Notes under the pieces: model-generated
Databases searched by the model: none
Seen by the model: only the letters and a program-made list of their open reading frames with translations
What the model was told of the DNA's origin: nothing
Made by a program: the position numbers and the translations under genes
From: an uncultured Moraxellaceae bacterium
GTDB taxonomy: Bacteria; Pseudomonadota; Gammaproteobacteria; Pseudomonadales; Moraxellaceae
Direction of reading: 5' to 3'
DNA length: 6,457 nucleotides
NCBI GenBank assembly: GCA_937928295.1
Contig: CALEYY010000049.1
Location: 1-6,457 of the forward strand
In this document: positions 1 to 6,406 of the stretch, piece after piece
Layout: each line of letters begins with the position of its first letter
Numbering within the stretch: the first letter of the stretch is position 1

Positions 1-434
1 AGCGCCTCTTCCAGCGGATTCAGATCCTCGCGCTGGATGTTCTCGATCAGCGCCAGCGCAATCGCGGCTTCGTCGCTGAATTCGCGGATCAGCGCCGGCA
101 CCTTGTCGAGCTGAGCCAGCTGGGCTGCGCGCCAACGGCGTTCACCAGCGACGATCTCGTAGCGCTGCTCGCCGATCTCGCGCACCACGATAGGCTGCAG
201 GATGCCCTGCGCCTTGATCGAGTCGGCAAGCTCCTGCAGCGCCTCCGGATCCATGTCGCGACGCGGCTGATAGCGTCCGCGTGACAGGAATTCGACTGGC
301 AGCATCTTCAGCTCGCCTTCCGGTGGCAGGCCGGAGGCCACAGCGGTCACTTCCTGCTGCACTTTGCGGACAGTGCCAAGCAGGGCATCGAGCCCGCGAT
401 TGCCGCCTAATCCGCGTTTCTTGATCGTCGACAT
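1..434 (-). CDS. parB: ParB/Spo0J chromosome-partitioning protein, N-terminal part (cut by window edge)
   Basis: This is the first ~144 residues of a ParB, the CTP-dependent DNA clamp that loads at parS sites near the origin and works with ParA to segregate chromosomes. Visible parts are the N-terminal tail with RGLGGNRGLDALLG (residues 7-20), the segment that in this family stimulates the ParA ATPase. The ParB/Srx CTP-binding domain follows, with GRYQPRR (53-59), SIKAQGILQPIVVR (72-85), GERRWRAAQLA (97-107) and ENIQREDLNPLEEA (131-144). The helix-turn-helix that reads parS and the C-terminal dimer domain lie beyond position 1; family members are usually about 280-300 residues. I chose the ATG at 434 because MSTIKKRGLG resembles the usual short basic ParB start. 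An in-frame ATG at 458 would add eight residues, and neither has a strong Shine-Dalgarno sequence. parA ends 36 bases upstream, so the two are almost certainly co-transcribed. Identity is secure; the exact start is not. Confidence 0.95.
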   Translation of the reverse strand, partial: MSTIKKRGLGGNRGLDALLGTVRKVQQEVTAVASGLPPEGELKMLPVEFLSRGRYQPRRDMDPEALQELADSIKAQGILQPIVVREIGEQRYEIVAGERRWRAAQLAQLDKVPALIREFSDEAAIALALIENIQREDLNPLEEA

Positions 435-470
435 GGCGTTATTCGTCTCTTCTGTCATGGCCGCTGGGGC

Positions 471-1238
471 TTAACCGCGCTTCTGTCGGCGCAGGAGTTC
501 CGAAGCCAGAGCCAGATAGGCCATGGCTCCACGGGAGTTCTTGTCGTACTGCAACACCGGCACGCCATGCGCAGGTGCTTCCGCCAGCCGCACATTGCGC
601 GGAATGATGGTGTTCAGCACCTTGTCGCCAAAATGGCTGATCAGCTCTTTCGACACATCATTGGCCAGCGTGTTGCGCGGGTCAAACATGGTGCGCAGGA
701 TGCCGGCAATATGCAGCGACGGATTGGCGGTCTCAGCCACGCGCTGAATGGTTTCGGTCAGCGCCGCCAGCCCTTCGAGCGCGTAATACTCGCACTGCAT
801 GGGGATGATCACGCCATCAGCAGCGACCAGACCATTCAGCGTCAGCATGCTCAGTGATGGCGCGCAATCAATGATGATGGTGTCGTAGCGCGCCAGCAGC
901 GGTGCCAGGGCCTCTTTCAGGCGCTGCTCCTTGCGCGGCGAATCGAGCAGCTCCACTTCCGCCGCCGTCAGATCGCCATTGGCCGGCAGCAAGTCATAAC
1001 CACCCGGCGAGGCCAGAATCACTTCCGCCGCTGTCACCTGCCCAAGCAGCACATCGTAAACACTGTGCACGAGATCATGCTTGCTGATGCCCGAACCAGT
1101 GGTCGTGTTGCCCTGCGGATCAAGGTCAACCAGCAGCACGCGGCGGCGCGTGGCCGCCAGCGACGCCGCCAGATTGACGCTGGTGGTGGTCTTGCCGACG
1201 CCGCCTTTCTGGTTGGCGACTGCAAAAATCTTGTCCAT
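471..1238 (-). CDS. parA: ParA/Soj chromosome-partitioning ATPase
   Basis: A 255-residue ParA-type Walker ATPase. Members dimerise on ATP, bind nucleoid DNA non-specifically and are released when ParB stimulates hydrolysis, which moves ParB-parS complexes. Visible motifs are the deviant Walker A KGGVGKTT (residues 11-18) with its signature lysine, the switch I/Walker A' stretch LLVDLDPQGN (35-44), Walker B IIID followed by CAPSL (121-129), and the conserved CEYYALEGL further on. There is no N-terminal HTH extension, so it is the short chromosomal Soj type rather than a plasmid P1/F-type ParA. The start at 1238 is supported by a GGGGA Shine-Dalgarno 5 bases upstream of the ATG. It lies 36 bases after rsmG and just before parB. 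A hairpin occupies most of the upstream gap and could affect its translation or mRNA stability. It is full length with no oddities. Confidence 0.98.
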   Translation of the reverse strand: MDKIFAVANQKGGVGKTTTSVNLAASLAATRRRVLLVDLDPQGNTTTGSGISKHDLVHSVYDVLLGQVTAAEVILASPGGYDLLPANGDLTAAEVELLDSPRKEQRLKEALAPLLARYDTIIIDCAPSLSMLTLNGLVAADGVIIPMQCEYYALEGLAALTETIQRVAETANPSLHIAGILRTMFDPRNTLANDVSKELISHFGDKVLNTIIPRNVRLAEAPAHGVPVLQYDKNSRGAMAYLALASELLRRQKRG

Positions 1239-1249
1239 TAACTTCCCCG

Positions 1250-1271
1250 CCGACAGGTGTAAACCTGCCGG
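1250..1271 (-). promoter_or_regulatory. Intercistronic hairpin between rsmG and parA
   Basis: Read on the minus strand, arms CCGGCAGGT and ACCTGTCGG form a 9-bp stem, including one G.U pair, closed by the loop TTAC. On the plus strand that pair would be an A.C mismatch, so the structure favours RNA transcribed in the operon direction. It starts a few bases after the rsmG stop codon (1275-1277) and ends just before the parA Shine-Dalgarno. No U-run follows, so it is not an intrinsic terminator of standard form. A role in RNA processing, protection of the upstream message or tuning of parA translation is inference only. Confidence 0.5.
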
Positions 1272-1274
1272 ACT

Positions 1275-1928
1275 TCAATGCGCGGGCCGCAACACAATCA
1301 GGTGTCGGGCATCAGCCGCAAAGGGTACTCGCAATGGGGGGGTGTTTTCGAGTGCCGCGACAGCCGGTAGTGCAGCTATTTCATCGTCGGGGATATGGCC
1401 CTTCATGGCTAGCCAGCGGCCATCGGGCGCTAAAAGATGCGCCGTGCCGTTGACCATGTCGGCCAGACTGGCGAATGCACGGCTGCAAATCTGCGCATAT
1501 TGGCCAACATGCTCCTCGCAGCGGGCGTTGACCACGGTGACTTTGTGCATGCCCATGTCTGCCGCCATCTGCTTGAGAAAGCGCGTTTTCTTGCCATTCG
1601 AGTCGAGCAAGGTGATGTCTTGCTCGGGCTGCACCAGCGCCAGCACAAAGCCGGGCAAGCCGGCACCGGTGCCGATATCGATCAGGCTGTCTGTGCCGAT
1701 CAGCGGCAACAGGCTCAGGCTGTCGAGCAGATGCTTGTCGACCATGGTCAGCGGGTCACGGATCGCGGTCAAATTGAACGCTTGGTTCCACTTCACCAGC
1801 CCCGCAAGAAAGGTCATCAGTCGCGCAATGGTCGCGTCATCCAGACTCAGGCTCATCGCGGCGATACCTTCGCGCAGGCGCTTTTCAGCGGCTACAGGCC
1901 AGTCTGCAGCCAGTCGTTGCTTTGCCAT
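1275..1928 (-). CDS. rsmG: 16S rRNA (guanine(527)-N7)-methyltransferase RsmG (GidB)
   Basis: A 217-residue class I SAM-dependent methyltransferase that makes m7G527 in the 530 loop of 16S rRNA; in other bacteria its loss gives low-level streptomycin resistance. Family landmarks in order are VKWNQAFNLTAIR (residues 45-57), HLLDSL (66-71), the SAM-binding glycine motif LIDIGTGAGLPG (82-93), the acidic end of strand 2 with LLDSNGKKTRFL (107-118), RCEEH (136-140), SRAFASL (149-155) and a later LAMKG. The length matches the family (E. coli about 207). The ATG at 1928 lies 3 bases after the mnmG stop, and its Shine-Dalgarno AAGGA is inside the last codons of mnmG, which settles the start and implies translational coupling. 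The mnmG-rsmG order is the classical gid arrangement. It is intact, with all key motifs present. Confidence 0.98.
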   Translation of the reverse strand: MAKQRLAADWPVAAEKRLREGIAAMSLSLDDATIARLMTFLAGLVKWNQAFNLTAIRDPLTMVDKHLLDSLSLLPLIGTDSLIDIGTGAGLPGFVLALVQPEQDITLLDSNGKKTRFLKQMAADMGMHKVTVVNARCEEHVGQYAQICSRAFASLADMVNGTAHLLAPDGRWLAMKGHIPDDEIAALPAVAALENTPPLRVPFAADARHLIVLRPAH

Positions 1929-1931
1929 GAA

Positions 1932-3869
1932 TTATCCTTGAACGGCTTGCGGCACGCGCAGGCGGCCCTGTTTTTTCAGCATGATGAGCAGCAGCGACAC
2001 CGCCGCATGCGTGACACCGGGGATGCGCCCGGCCTGCGCCAGCGTTTCCGGCCGGGCGGCCTTGAGCTTGGCGCGCACTTCGTTGGATAAGCCCTGCACG
2101 GCGTCGTAATCAAAGTCTGCGGGCAGCGCCATGCCTTCCTGCGCACGCAGACGCGCAACTTCATCGCCCTGACGATCCACATAGCCGGCATATTTCACGG
2201 CAATTTCGATCTGCTCGCCAACTGCTTCTCGCAAATCCACCGCATTGGGGGCATCAGCACCGAAAGCGGCCAGCGCACCGGCATCCGGCACCAGCTCAGC
2301 AAGCTGGGCGTAGCTCACTTGCGGACGCTTGAGCAGATCGTGCAGATTGCTTTCGCGATTCAGCTCCTGGCCCGTCAATGCCGTGAACGCCTGCGCGCCG
2401 ACGCTGCCGGGATGCAGCCAGGCCGTCTTCAGGCGCTGATTTTCGCGCTCGATGGCCTCCTGCTTGGCGCAATAGACGGCCCAGCGCACATCATCGACCA
2501 GGCCCAGCGCCCGGCCCTGCTCGGTCAGGCGCTGATCGGCGTTGTCTTCGCGCAGCATCAGCCGGTATTCGGCACGCGAGGTGAACATGCGATACGGCTC
2601 TTTCGTGCCGAGCGTGATCAGGTCATCCACCAGCACGCCGAGGTAAGCCTGATCGCGGGTCGGGTACCAGCCCGGCTTGCCTTGCGCGCGCAGCCCGGCG
2701 TTCACACCGGCGAGCAAACCCTGCGCCCCGGCCTCTTCATAGCCGGTGGTGCCATTAATCTGTCCCGCGAAAAACAGGTTGTGGATGACCCGGGTTTCCA
2801 GCGTGTGCTTGAGGTCACGCGGATCAAAATAATCGTATTCGATGGCATAGCCGGGACGCGTGATATGGGCGTTTTCCATGCCACGAATCGAACGCACCAA
2901 GGCCATCTGAATATCAAACGGCAGGCTCGTGGAGATGCCGTTCGGGTACAGCTCGTGCGTGCTCAGGCCTTCCGGCTCGATGAACACCTGATGCGAGTCC
3001 TTGTCGGCGAAGCGATGAATCTTGTCTTCGATCGACGGGCAGTAGCGCGGCCCCACGCCTTCGATGACGCCGGTGTACATCGGCGAGCGGTCGAGGCCGC
3101 CACGGATGATGTCGTGCGTTTGCAGGTTGGTGTGGGTGATCCAGCAGTTCACCTGCTCGGGATGCATGGCGCGCGAGCCGAGGAAGGACATGACCGGGCG
3201 CGGCGTGTCGCCGGGCTGGGCCTGCATCACCGAGAAATCCACGGACTTGGCGTCGATGCGCGGCGGCGTGCCGGTCTTCAGGCGGCCAACGCGCAGCGGC
3301 AACTCGCGCAGGCGATTGGCCAGGGCGATCGACGGCGGATCGCCGGCACGGCCGCCACGATGATTCTCCAGCCCGATGTGAATGGTGCCGCCGAGGAAAG
3401 TGCCGGTGGTCAGTACCACGGTTTGGGTGCTGAAGCGGATGCCGGTCTGCGTGATCACGCCCTTGACGGTGTCGCCTTCGACCACGAGGTCGTCGGCCGC
3501 CTGCTGGAAGATGTCGAGATTCGGCTGGTTCTCCAGCACGGAGCGAATCGCCGCCTTGTACAGCGCACGATCGGCCTGCGCCCGCGTGGCACGCACGGCC
3601 GGCCCCTTGCGGCCATTGAGCACGCGAAACTGAATACCGGCGCGGTCGGTGGCCAACGCCATGGCGCCGCCCAGCGCATCGATCTCTTTCACCAGATGCG
3701 ACTTGCCGATGCCGCCGATGGCCGGGTTGCAGCTCATCTGCCCCAGCGTTTCGATGTTGTGCGTGAGCAGCAGCGTCTGACAGCCCATGCGCGCCGCCGC
3801 CAATGCCGCTTCCGTGCCGGCGTGGCCGCCACCGATGACGATGACATCGTAAGTCTTGGGATAATGCAT
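1932..3869 (-). CDS. mnmG: tRNA uridine-5-carboxymethylaminomethyl modification enzyme MnmG (GidA)
   Basis: FAD-dependent enzyme that, with the GTPase MnmE, installs the cmnm5/nm5 group on wobble U34 of certain tRNAs in the cytoplasm. It is 645 residues from the chosen start (E. coli 629). Visible features are the N-terminal FAD Rossmann motif IGGGHAGTEAA (residues 12-22), MSCNPAIGGIGKSHL with the catalytic cysteine at 47 as in E. coli, RGGRAGDPPS, and VGPRYCPSIEDK carrying the second conserved cysteine. Next come PEGLSTHELYPNGISTSLPF, GQINGTTGYEEAGAQGLLAG and GTKEPYRMFTSRAEYRL. The C-terminal helical region that contacts MnmE and tRNA ends in GVTHAAVSLLLIMLKKQGRL. An in-frame GTG at 3881 would extend it by four residues. 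I prefer the ATG at 3869 because MHYPKTYDVIVIGGG aligns with E. coli MFYPDPFDVIIIGGG and a TGGA Shine-Dalgarno lies 7 bases upstream. It is the first gene of the gid-par transcript and has its own promoter. Confidence 0.98.
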   Translation of the reverse strand: MHYPKTYDVIVIGGGHAGTEAALAAARMGCQTLLLTHNIETLGQMSCNPAIGGIGKSHLVKEIDALGGAMALATDRAGIQFRVLNGRKGPAVRATRAQADRALYKAAIRSVLENQPNLDIFQQAADDLVVEGDTVKGVITQTGIRFSTQTVVLTTGTFLGGTIHIGLENHRGGRAGDPPSIALANRLRELPLRVGRLKTGTPPRIDAKSVDFSVMQAQPGDTPRPVMSFLGSRAMHPEQVNCWITHTNLQTHDIIRGGLDRSPMYTGVIEGVGPRYCPSIEDKIHRFADKDSHQVFIEPEGLSTHELYPNGISTSLPFDIQMALVRSIRGMENAHITRPGYAIEYDYFDPRDLKHTLETRVIHNLFFAGQINGTTGYEEAGAQGLLAGVNAGLRAQGKPGWYPTRDQAYLGVLVDDLITLGTKEPYRMFTSRAEYRLMLREDNADQRLTEQGRALGLVDDVRWAVYCAKQEAIERENQRLKTAWLHPGSVGAQAFTALTGQELNRESNLHDLLKRPQVSYAQLAELVPDAGALAAFGADAPNAVDLREAVGEQIEIAVKYAGYVDRQGDEVARLRAQEGMALPADFDYDAVQGLSNEVRAKLKAARPETLAQAGRIPGVTHAAVSLLLIMLKKQGRLRVPQAVQG

Positions 3870-3900
3870 GGCGGTATCCACTCAGCATGAGCCAGCACAA

Positions 3901-3925
3901 GGCCGACCGGCGGCCAACAGGGCCG
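3901..3925 (-). promoter_or_regulatory. mnmG 5' leader with two mutually exclusive GC hairpins
   Basis: On the minus strand three 5-base segments follow one another: CGGCC (3925-3921), GGCCG (3915-3911) and CGGCC (3905-3901), separated by the 5-base loops CTGTT and CCGGT. The middle segment can pair with either flank, giving two alternative 5-bp stems near the start of the predicted ~64-base leader. This layout can act as a switch, but short GC-rich repeats also arise by chance, and no leader peptide or terminator U-run is visible. The pairing is seen in the sequence; a regulatory role is speculation. Confidence 0.25.
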
Positions 3926-3939
3926 GAAAAAGGGACGCG

Positions 3940-3968
3940 ATTATAGGGCGCTGCCCATCGCGTATCCA
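3940..3968 (-). promoter_or_regulatory. Sigma70-type promoter for mnmG-rsmG-parA-parB
   Basis: On the minus strand a perfect -10 hexamer TATAAT (3945-3940) is preceded at exactly 17 bases by TGGATA (3968-3963), which matches four of six positions of TTGACA. The expected transcription start is near 3933, giving a leader of about 64 bases before the mnmG ATG at 3869. It lies in the only sizeable intergenic gap of the left region, after the yceI-like stop codon (3994-3996). With the tight downstream spacing, this suggests the gid-par genes are transcribed from here. No operator or riboswitch is evident upstream. Confidence 0.7.
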
Positions 3969-3993
3969 GTACAAATTTTAAGCAGCTGCGAGG

Positions 3994-4380
3994 CTATTCA
4001 CTCGCCACCGCAGGCACTTCTTGGGCGCGAACCTGCAGGATGACGCGCATTTCATCGCCCACCACGCCGAGCATCTTGTTCATGCCGAAGTCGCTGCGAC
4101 GAAAACTGGTACTGGCGCTGAGCGCGCCCGAACTGAGCGGATTGCCCTGATTCGTTACCGGCACTTTTGCACTCAGGATCACCGGCTTGGTAATGCCGTT
4201 CACCGTAAGCTCGCCGAGCAAGCTGAACTCGCGCTTTTCCTTGTCGAGATGCATCATTTCGCTGCTGCGAAAACGCATGACCGGATACTGCTCAGGTTGA
4301 AAATAGTCTCCCGACCCCAGCAATGTGCGATCAATCAGCGGCATGAAGGTCTTCAGCGCCGCCTCTCTCCACTGGTCACA
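3994..4380 (-). CDS. YceI-family lipid-binding-like protein, C-terminal part (5' end lost at a sequence junction)
   Basis: The C-terminal ~115-125 residues match the YceI family, periplasmic lipocalin-like beta-barrels that bind isoprenoid-type lipids. Recognisable stretches are LIDRTLLGSGDYFQPEQYP, MRFRSSEMM, the hallmark GELTVNGITKPVILSAKV, RRSDFGMNKMLGVVGDEM and the last strand VILQVRAQEVP. Family members are usually about 190 residues with a signal peptide. The first strands and the signal peptide are missing here. An in-frame ATG at 4473 gives a nominal 159-residue protein. Its first ~40 residues do not look like YceI and are the antisense of the plus-strand GEVED frame, so I regard them as artefactual. 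The true YceI sequence runs from the stop at 3994-3996 to about 4344 at least and stops being recognisable before about 4390. The gene sits upstream of the mnmG promoter and is probably a separate transcript. Its biological role in this organism is unknown. Confidence 0.8.
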   Translation of the reverse strand, partial: CDQWREAALKTFMPLIDRTLLGSGDYFQPEQYPVMRFRSSEMMHLDKEKREFSLLGELTVNGITKPVILSAKVPVTNQGNPLSSGALSASTSFRRSDFGMNKMLGVVGDEMRVILQVRAQEVPAVASE

Positions 4381-4390
4381 GAGCGCCTGG
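4345..4390. other. Probable chimeric junction between two genomes
   Basis: To the left the minus strand encodes YceI; to the right the plus strand encodes the interior of a GEVED/propeller protein. The genes are head to head, yet neither keeps its start, signal peptide, ribosome binding site or promoter, and no intergenic DNA separates them. The plus frame is open back only to a TAG at 4304-4306, inside the YceI gene. The exact breakpoint cannot be fixed by eye; YceI similarity extends to about 4344 and the plus-strand protein reads convincingly from about 4385. An assembly or library chimera is the simplest explanation, supported by the adapter left at the right end. A real rearrangement is possible but less likely. 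Confidence 0.75.
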
Positions 4391-6406
4391 AACGGCACAG
4401 CCAACGTGCAGCTCACGGATTGGCTCACCTCCAACCCCACGGCCACCTTCTCACCCATCTTTGAAGTCGGCACCTACTATGCCACTGGTACTGGCAATCT
4501 CTGGGCTGCCTCAACAGACGTCGCCACGCGAACGAATGCGGTTTATGTCTCCTACGCCGCAGGCGGCCTCAGTGCTCAGGGGGCCGCTGCCGCTCATGGC
4601 CGACGTGTTTTCTTCGGCCTGCACATGAATTCCGCCTGGGAAAACCCTTCCAACTCAGGTCAGGCCATTTTGGAGGTCGACTGGTTCAATCCCACCATCG
4701 ACCTCACCCCCACGGGTAAAACGTACCTCGATCAGGCTCTCAATCTCGCCCTGCCTCCGTGTGTCAGTGACTATAGTGATTACTCCGGCTTTGGCGCTGC
4801 CACCCAGAACGCCAACAGCTCTATCCGCATCGGCACGGCGGCTACGGACATCGAAATCGTCAACCCCGCCAACGCTACTGCCGCAGGTGATGATACCGTC
4901 GGCACCGATGATGAAGACCTGACGATGCCTGCATTCATCGTGGGCAGCGCCACCACTCTGAATGTGCCTGTTACTATTGGTGGTTCAATCACAACGGCTC
5001 GTCTCAATGTCTTTGTGGACTGGAATAGCAATAACGTCATGGATGCCGGTGAAACGCAGACCGTGCAGTCTGTGACCAGTTCTGGCACACGAACCTTCTC
5101 CCTGACCCCACCCGCTGGCACAACGGCTGGCACGAAGTATCTCCGTATTCGCCTTGCTGAAGGAGTCACCACACCGACCTTCACCGGAGTAGCCACCACC
5201 GCAGGTGAGGTCGAAGATTACGCCATCACGGTGGGTGATGCGAACTGCTATACCGTGATTCTCGCAAATTCGGGGGCCTTCCATCTCCGAGCTTACGATG
5301 GCGTTAGCGGTACTGATCTAGGTGTGCGGGCCAGTGGCTCCGGCCTGAGCTTGGCTTCGGAGATCGTGCCTGCTCCAGACGGCCACCTTGTGGTAAACAA
5401 CATCGACAGCGGCTCCACGCTGAAGTTTAACCCCTACACTGGGGCCTTCATGAGTACGCTAATCGCCAGCGGTGGCCCCGCCGCCTATGCCTCCGCCGTG
5501 GGGACGGATGGCTTCCTTTACCTGGGTGATTACGCCACTAGCGTGGTGAAACGTAACGTGGCCACCGGCGCGGCCGCAGGCACGTTCACAAGCTCCGCCA
5601 GCCCACGTGGTATTCTCGTAACGGGGGACGGTAAATTTATTGTCCATGAGTATGCCACCAGCCTGAAACGCTACTCTGCCGCCGGTGCTCTGGAGGCCAC
5701 TGTATCCTCCTTTGCAGTATCGGACTCTCTCTCTCTCTCCCTCGGACCGGACAACAACTACTACATCACCACCAACGAAACAGCCAAGACCATCGTCAGG
5801 ATCACGCCGGCTGGCGTCCGCACCACTTTTGCCACCGTGGCAGGAGCCACTCGTCTCTTTGCGTTGGCTTGGGGGCCGGACGGTAACCTCTGGGCCTGTG
5901 ACTCGGATGGCAACAAGGTTTACACCATCAACTCTTCCGGTACGGTCATCCGCACTCTGACAGCTAATGTCAACAGCCCCTGCGGTATCGCGATTATGCC
6001 CTGCCTGCCAAGTGACTTTGGCGACCTGGGCTTCAACTACGCCACGCGCATGTCCCAGAACGGTGCACGCCACATCATCGGTACGCTTCGAATGGGCACC
6101 AACCTAGATGCGGACGGAGATGGCCTGGCCTCTCCTGGAGCCAACGGGGATGATATTGACCATGACGGCGATGACGAGGACGGCGTGACTATCCCCACAC
6201 TTACTGCAGGTGTCACGGCCACGGTGGTCGTCAATGCCAGCAGCACGGCCAAAGTGAACGCCTTTTTCGACTGGAACAACGACCGTGACTTTCTGGATGC
6301 GAGCGAAACGATCACCGAACTCAGCGTCGTCGCTGGAAACAACAATCTCAGCGTTTCTGTGCCCGCAGGAGCCGTCACCAATACTTCCTTGGGAGCCCGT
6401 TTCCGT
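4385..6406 (+). CDS. Large GEVED-domain / beta-propeller surface protein, internal fragment
   Basis: A single open frame of about 674 codons without a stop, partial at both ends; an ATG at 4343 lies in YceI-derived DNA and is not a credible start. Order of parts: (1) 4385-4759, ending GRRVFFGLHMNSAWEN and TPTGKTYLDQALNLAL, which resembles the tail of an alpha/beta, perhaps ThuA/glutaminase-like, domain (weak). (2) A GEVED module, 4763-5233, from SDYSDYSGFGAA through DWNSNNVMDAGE to AGEVEDYAITV. (3) A beta-propeller, about 5249-6004, with six ~42-residue repeats. (4) A second GEVED module from 6011, SDFGDLGFNYATR, then GARHIIGTLRMG and a run rich in Asp and Gly, cut by the adapter before its GEVEDY end. 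Low lysine, high Ser/Thr/Gly/Asp and the domain types indicate a secreted or cell-surface protein. Signal peptide and C-terminal sorting signal are outside the fragment. Such architectures are known from Verrucomicrobia, Planctomycetes and Bacteroidetes. No specific substrate or function can be assigned. Confidence 0.85.
4763..5233 (+). other. GEVED module 1 (complete) within the surface protein
   Basis: The module begins with an SDYSDYSGFGAA stretch, the family's usual acidic-aromatic opening (commonly DYGDAP...YG.A). It continues with an acidic GDDTVGTDDED linker, the EF-hand-like loop DWNSNNVMDAGE (5018-5053), the strand YLRIRLAEG, and closes with the diagnostic AGEVEDY (5201-5221). The loop spacing D-x-N-x-N-x-x-x-D-x-x-E suggests calcium binding, as in dockerin-like loops; this is inferred from the pattern. 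Confidence 0.85.
5249..6004 (+). other. Six-bladed NHL/SMP-30-like beta-propeller region
   Basis: Recurring blade starts are APDGHLVV, GTDGFLYL, TGDGKFIV, GPDNNYYI and GPDGNLWA. Their conserved Asp codons lie at 5378, 5507, 5627, 5750 and 5879, a spacing of 43, 40, 41 and 43 residues. Each is followed by a strand such as TLKFNPYTG, VVKRNVATG, LKRYSAAG, IVRITPAG or VYTINSSG. One more blade-length unit precedes the first (LRAYDGVSG). This is the pattern of NHL or SMP-30-type propellers. Ligand or enzymatic role cannot be judged. Confidence 0.75.
5725..5738 (+). repeat. (CT)7 dinucleotide tract inside the propeller coding sequence
   Basis: Seven uninterrupted CT units encode part of SDSLSLSLGPDNN at the start of a blade. 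The reading frame is coherent on both sides with the present repeat number, so gain or loss of one unit would shift the frame. This could be a slippage hotspot or simply a Ser-Leu repeat. Confidence 0.6.
6011..6406 (+). other. GEVED module 2 (truncated) within the surface protein
   Basis: The module opens with SDFGDLGFNYATR, followed by GARHIIGTLRMGTNLDADGD, a highly acidic run with six further Asp-containing turns ending DDEDGVTIP, and the loop FFDWNNDRDFLDASE (Asp codon at 6269). It ends at GARFR, where the adapter begins; a normal module would continue to a GEVEDY motif. The similarity to module 1 in order and spacing supports a repeated domain flanking the propeller. Confidence 0.85.

Noticed and set aside
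1784..1799. TGGTTCCACTTCACCA as a possible parS site
   Set aside because: It differs from the parS palindrome TGTTCCACGTGAAACA in the core CACGTG and encodes the conserved VKWNQ motif of RsmG, which explains the sequence. I found no convincing parS site elsewhere.
1081..1941. 286-residue plus-strand frame opposite parA and rsmG
   Set aside because: It spans two conserved minus-strand genes and their gap, has no motifs and reads as low-quality antisense peptide.
2319..3890. 523-residue open frame on the plus strand opposite mnmG
   Set aside because: It is the antisense shadow of a strongly conserved mnmG, with Arg/Ala/His-rich composition, no recognisable domains and no ribosome binding site. 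High GC content keeps such frames open.
3882..3993. Replication origin or DnaA-box cluster upstream of mnmG
   Set aside because: gidA genes are often next to oriC, but this 112-base gap has no TTATCCACA-like boxes or AT-rich unwinding region; it holds only the promoter and leader.
3970..3993. Intrinsic terminator after the yceI-like gene
   Set aside because: Only the short palindrome GCAGCTGC followed by a mixed AT stretch is present; the stem is too short and there is no U-run.
4780..6073. Minus-strand open frames at 4780-5199, 4985-5284 and 5459-6073
   Set aside because: They oppose the plus-strand protein, which has clear domain motifs and 42-residue periodicity; the minus frames have none.
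4385..6406. A novel system linking the GEVED/propeller protein with YceI and the gid-par operon
   Set aside because: The junction features and the adapter at the contig end make the linkage an assembly artefact until shown otherwise.
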